Origin: Alteromonadaceae bacterium 2753L.S.0a.02
GTDB taxonomy: Bacteria > Pseudomonadota > Gammaproteobacteria > Pseudomonadales > Cellvibrionaceae
NCBI GenBank assembly: GCA_007827375.1
Contig: VISH01000002.1
Location: forward strand, 186,001 to 250,000
Length of the DNA: 64,000 nucleotides
Reading direction: 5' to 3'
Shown here: positions 63,020-64,000 of the stretch, one piece after another
Layout of the letters: every line of letters begins with the position of its first letter
Position numbering within the stretch: position 1 is the stretch's first letter
Position numbers and translations under genes: made by a program
The notes under the pieces: generated by a model
The model's input: the letters and a program-made list of their open reading frames with translations, nothing else
Database searches by the model: none
Told to the model about the DNA's origin: nothing

Positions 63020-64000
63020 TTACGAACAATTCTGCTCCGTATTAGGCACAATAGTCTCACAATTGCTCTCTTCTCCACCGCGTCGCATAACTTCAGAATT
63101 ACAAAATGTCTTGCAGGCATCATCCGCGCTAAGATTGCCTTTGTTGACCGGGTAGCCGCAATTTGTGGGGATGGGAATCAGCTCGTCGATTAGAAACCTT
63201 TCGTCTCCTAAATCCGTTCTCATTTTTATCGAATAGGGAGTAGTGAACTCAGAAAATTCGTCGTCATCCCAATCTAAATCCTGATTTTTCGTTGCATTGG
63301 GGTTGCCCCAGCAATATAAATCATCGTCGCCAGGTTCGTCGGTTGGTTGGGGTTGTGGTGAGTAATCGGATGGTGGATACTCTGAAACAATTCGTTGGAA
63401 CACATGGAGTGGAATTTCGCCGCGAAATACAGCGCAGTCTGGAGTGTGATTTTCACGATGAAAATAGATTTCATAGTCCGCCGAAGAGCTACTTGGGTTC
63501 TCGCCGCGGTAATCGGTGCAGCCATCATTTTCGCAGCTGGGTGAAAAATAGCTGATAGTATCACAGCTGTTATTTTCGCAATTACACTCTACAAGCGATG
63601 TTGCACTGTTTTCTGCTGAGTAGGCGCAGCCACCCAAGCGAACCTGGGAAGCCTGGTTGATATCGCCGGGGTAAATGTTCATTCGTGCAGTACCAAATGT
63701 TAAAGTGCCATTATTCCGGGGAAAATCAAAGCGAACGCCCAACCCTGCCAGGAAATTCGCGCGTCTATCTATGGTGAGTGCACCACTTCCCGTGAGATAA
63801 AATTGGCTGATAAAACCATAGGCCGGAAATGCTTCACCCATTTGCAAGCAGTCGTCCCAATTGGCATGAATGCTGGTGGGCATAACGGATGAATTTGCCA
63901 GAATCGCCTGAGTATCACGTGGGTCGTTGGCGCGCCAGCTTATGAGTTTTGCTCGCTTTGAAGATGTCGCACCCAAAAAGCCAATGCCGACGGAGCGTTC
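63020..64000 (-). CDS. Cys-rich protein, 5' end beyond the window
   Basis: At least 325 residues; the frame is still open at the last base of the window, so the true start lies outside. The visible part opens with GIGFLGATSSKRAKLISW and has two parts: a beta-rich segment (about the first 120 residues) and a cysteine-rich, acidic C-terminal region with many Cys in patterns such as CNCENNSC and SCENDGC, a Ser-rich DYRGENPSSSSAD, and a last segment ending QNCS. It is most likely exported with disulfides, but the signal peptide would be outside. Family not recognised. Confidence 0.6.
   Translation of the reverse strand, partial: ERSVGIGFLGATSSKRAKLISWRANDPRDTQAILANSSVMPTSIHANWDDCLQMGEAFPAYGFISQFYLTGSGALTIDRRANFLAGLGVRFDFPRNNGTLTFGTARMNIYPGDINQASQVRLGGCAYSAENSATSLVECNCENNSCDTISYFSPSCENDGCTDYRGENPSSSSADYEIYFHRENHTPDCAVFRGEIPLHVFQRIVSEYPPSDYSPQPQPTDEPGDDDLYCWGNPNATKNQDLDWDDDEFSEFTTPYSIKMRTDLGDERFLIDELIPIPTNCGYPVNKGNLSADDACKTFCNSEVMRRGGEESNCETIVPNTEQNCS

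Overview
The window looks like chromosomal DNA of a marine, polysaccharide-degrading gammaproteobacterium of the Cellvibrionaceae type (Teredinibacter/Saccharophagus/Cellvibrio-like). This is inferred from poly-serine linkers in secreted lipoproteins, a complete beta-mannan disaccharide operon, multi-module surface carbohydrate-binding proteins, and gammaproteobacterial housekeeping genes (glnA, thiI, typA, dbpA, a dksA-like gene, cysK, an RND pump, nhaD). No rRNA, tRNA, CRISPR array, insertion sequence or prophage was recognised.

Layout. 0-6.5 kb: glutamine synthetase I (minus), thiI, a Ser/Thr kinase, a PP2C phosphatase and a eukaryote-type glutamine synthetase II. 6.7-8.9 kb: a small anchored protein, an outer-membrane barrel and a LacI repressor. 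9.2-13.1 kb: an operon of GH130 mannosylglucose phosphorylase, cellobiose/mannobiose 2-epimerase and GH5 mannanase, divergent from the LacI gene, with candidate operators in the shared promoter region. 13.4-17.6 kb: RND efflux pair. 17.7-20.8 kb: a large beta-sandwich surface protein split by an in-frame amber codon. 21-26.9 kb: diguanylate cyclase, DUF4124-like protein, a monoheme lipoprotein and an uncharacterised partner. 27-32.3 kb: a BlaI repressor with two tandem BlaR1-like M56 proteins, then a candidate small RNA. 32.7-41.5 kb: poly-serine cytochrome, NhaD, PAS-GGDEF protein, DksA-like protein, CysK, a second small barrel, TypA and DbpA. 41.7-48.6 kb: a short leader-like ORF, small proteins, a glycosidase-like protein and an adenylate cyclase with TPRs. 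49.4-59 kb: FAD oxidoreductase, UDG-like protein, diheme cytochrome and a 1,608-residue nuclease-phosphatase fusion lipoprotein. 59-64 kb: phosphofructokinase, then accessory DNA with a small protein resembling Burkholderia lethal factor 1, a membrane protein and a Cys-rich protein cut by the window end.

How genes work together. The mannan genes form a full route from mannan to mannose-1-phosphate plus glucose under a local LacI repressor. The two glutamine synthetases flank a kinase/phosphatase pair. The BlaI-M56-M56 unit has its own operator/promoter and probably senses an envelope signal other than beta-lactam, because its C-terminal domain is not a penicillin-binding domain. The nuclease-phosphatase fusion suggests scavenging of phosphate or nucleotides outside the cell.

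The strongest candidates for something undescribed are the BLF1/CNF-like putative deamidase (61136-61834), the paired M56 sensors (27409-32257), the nuclease-PhoX fusion (54167-58993), the amber-interrupted surface protein (17730-20843) and the small-RNA-like locus at 32328-32483. All assignments come from reading the sequence and remembered family motifs; no database search was run.
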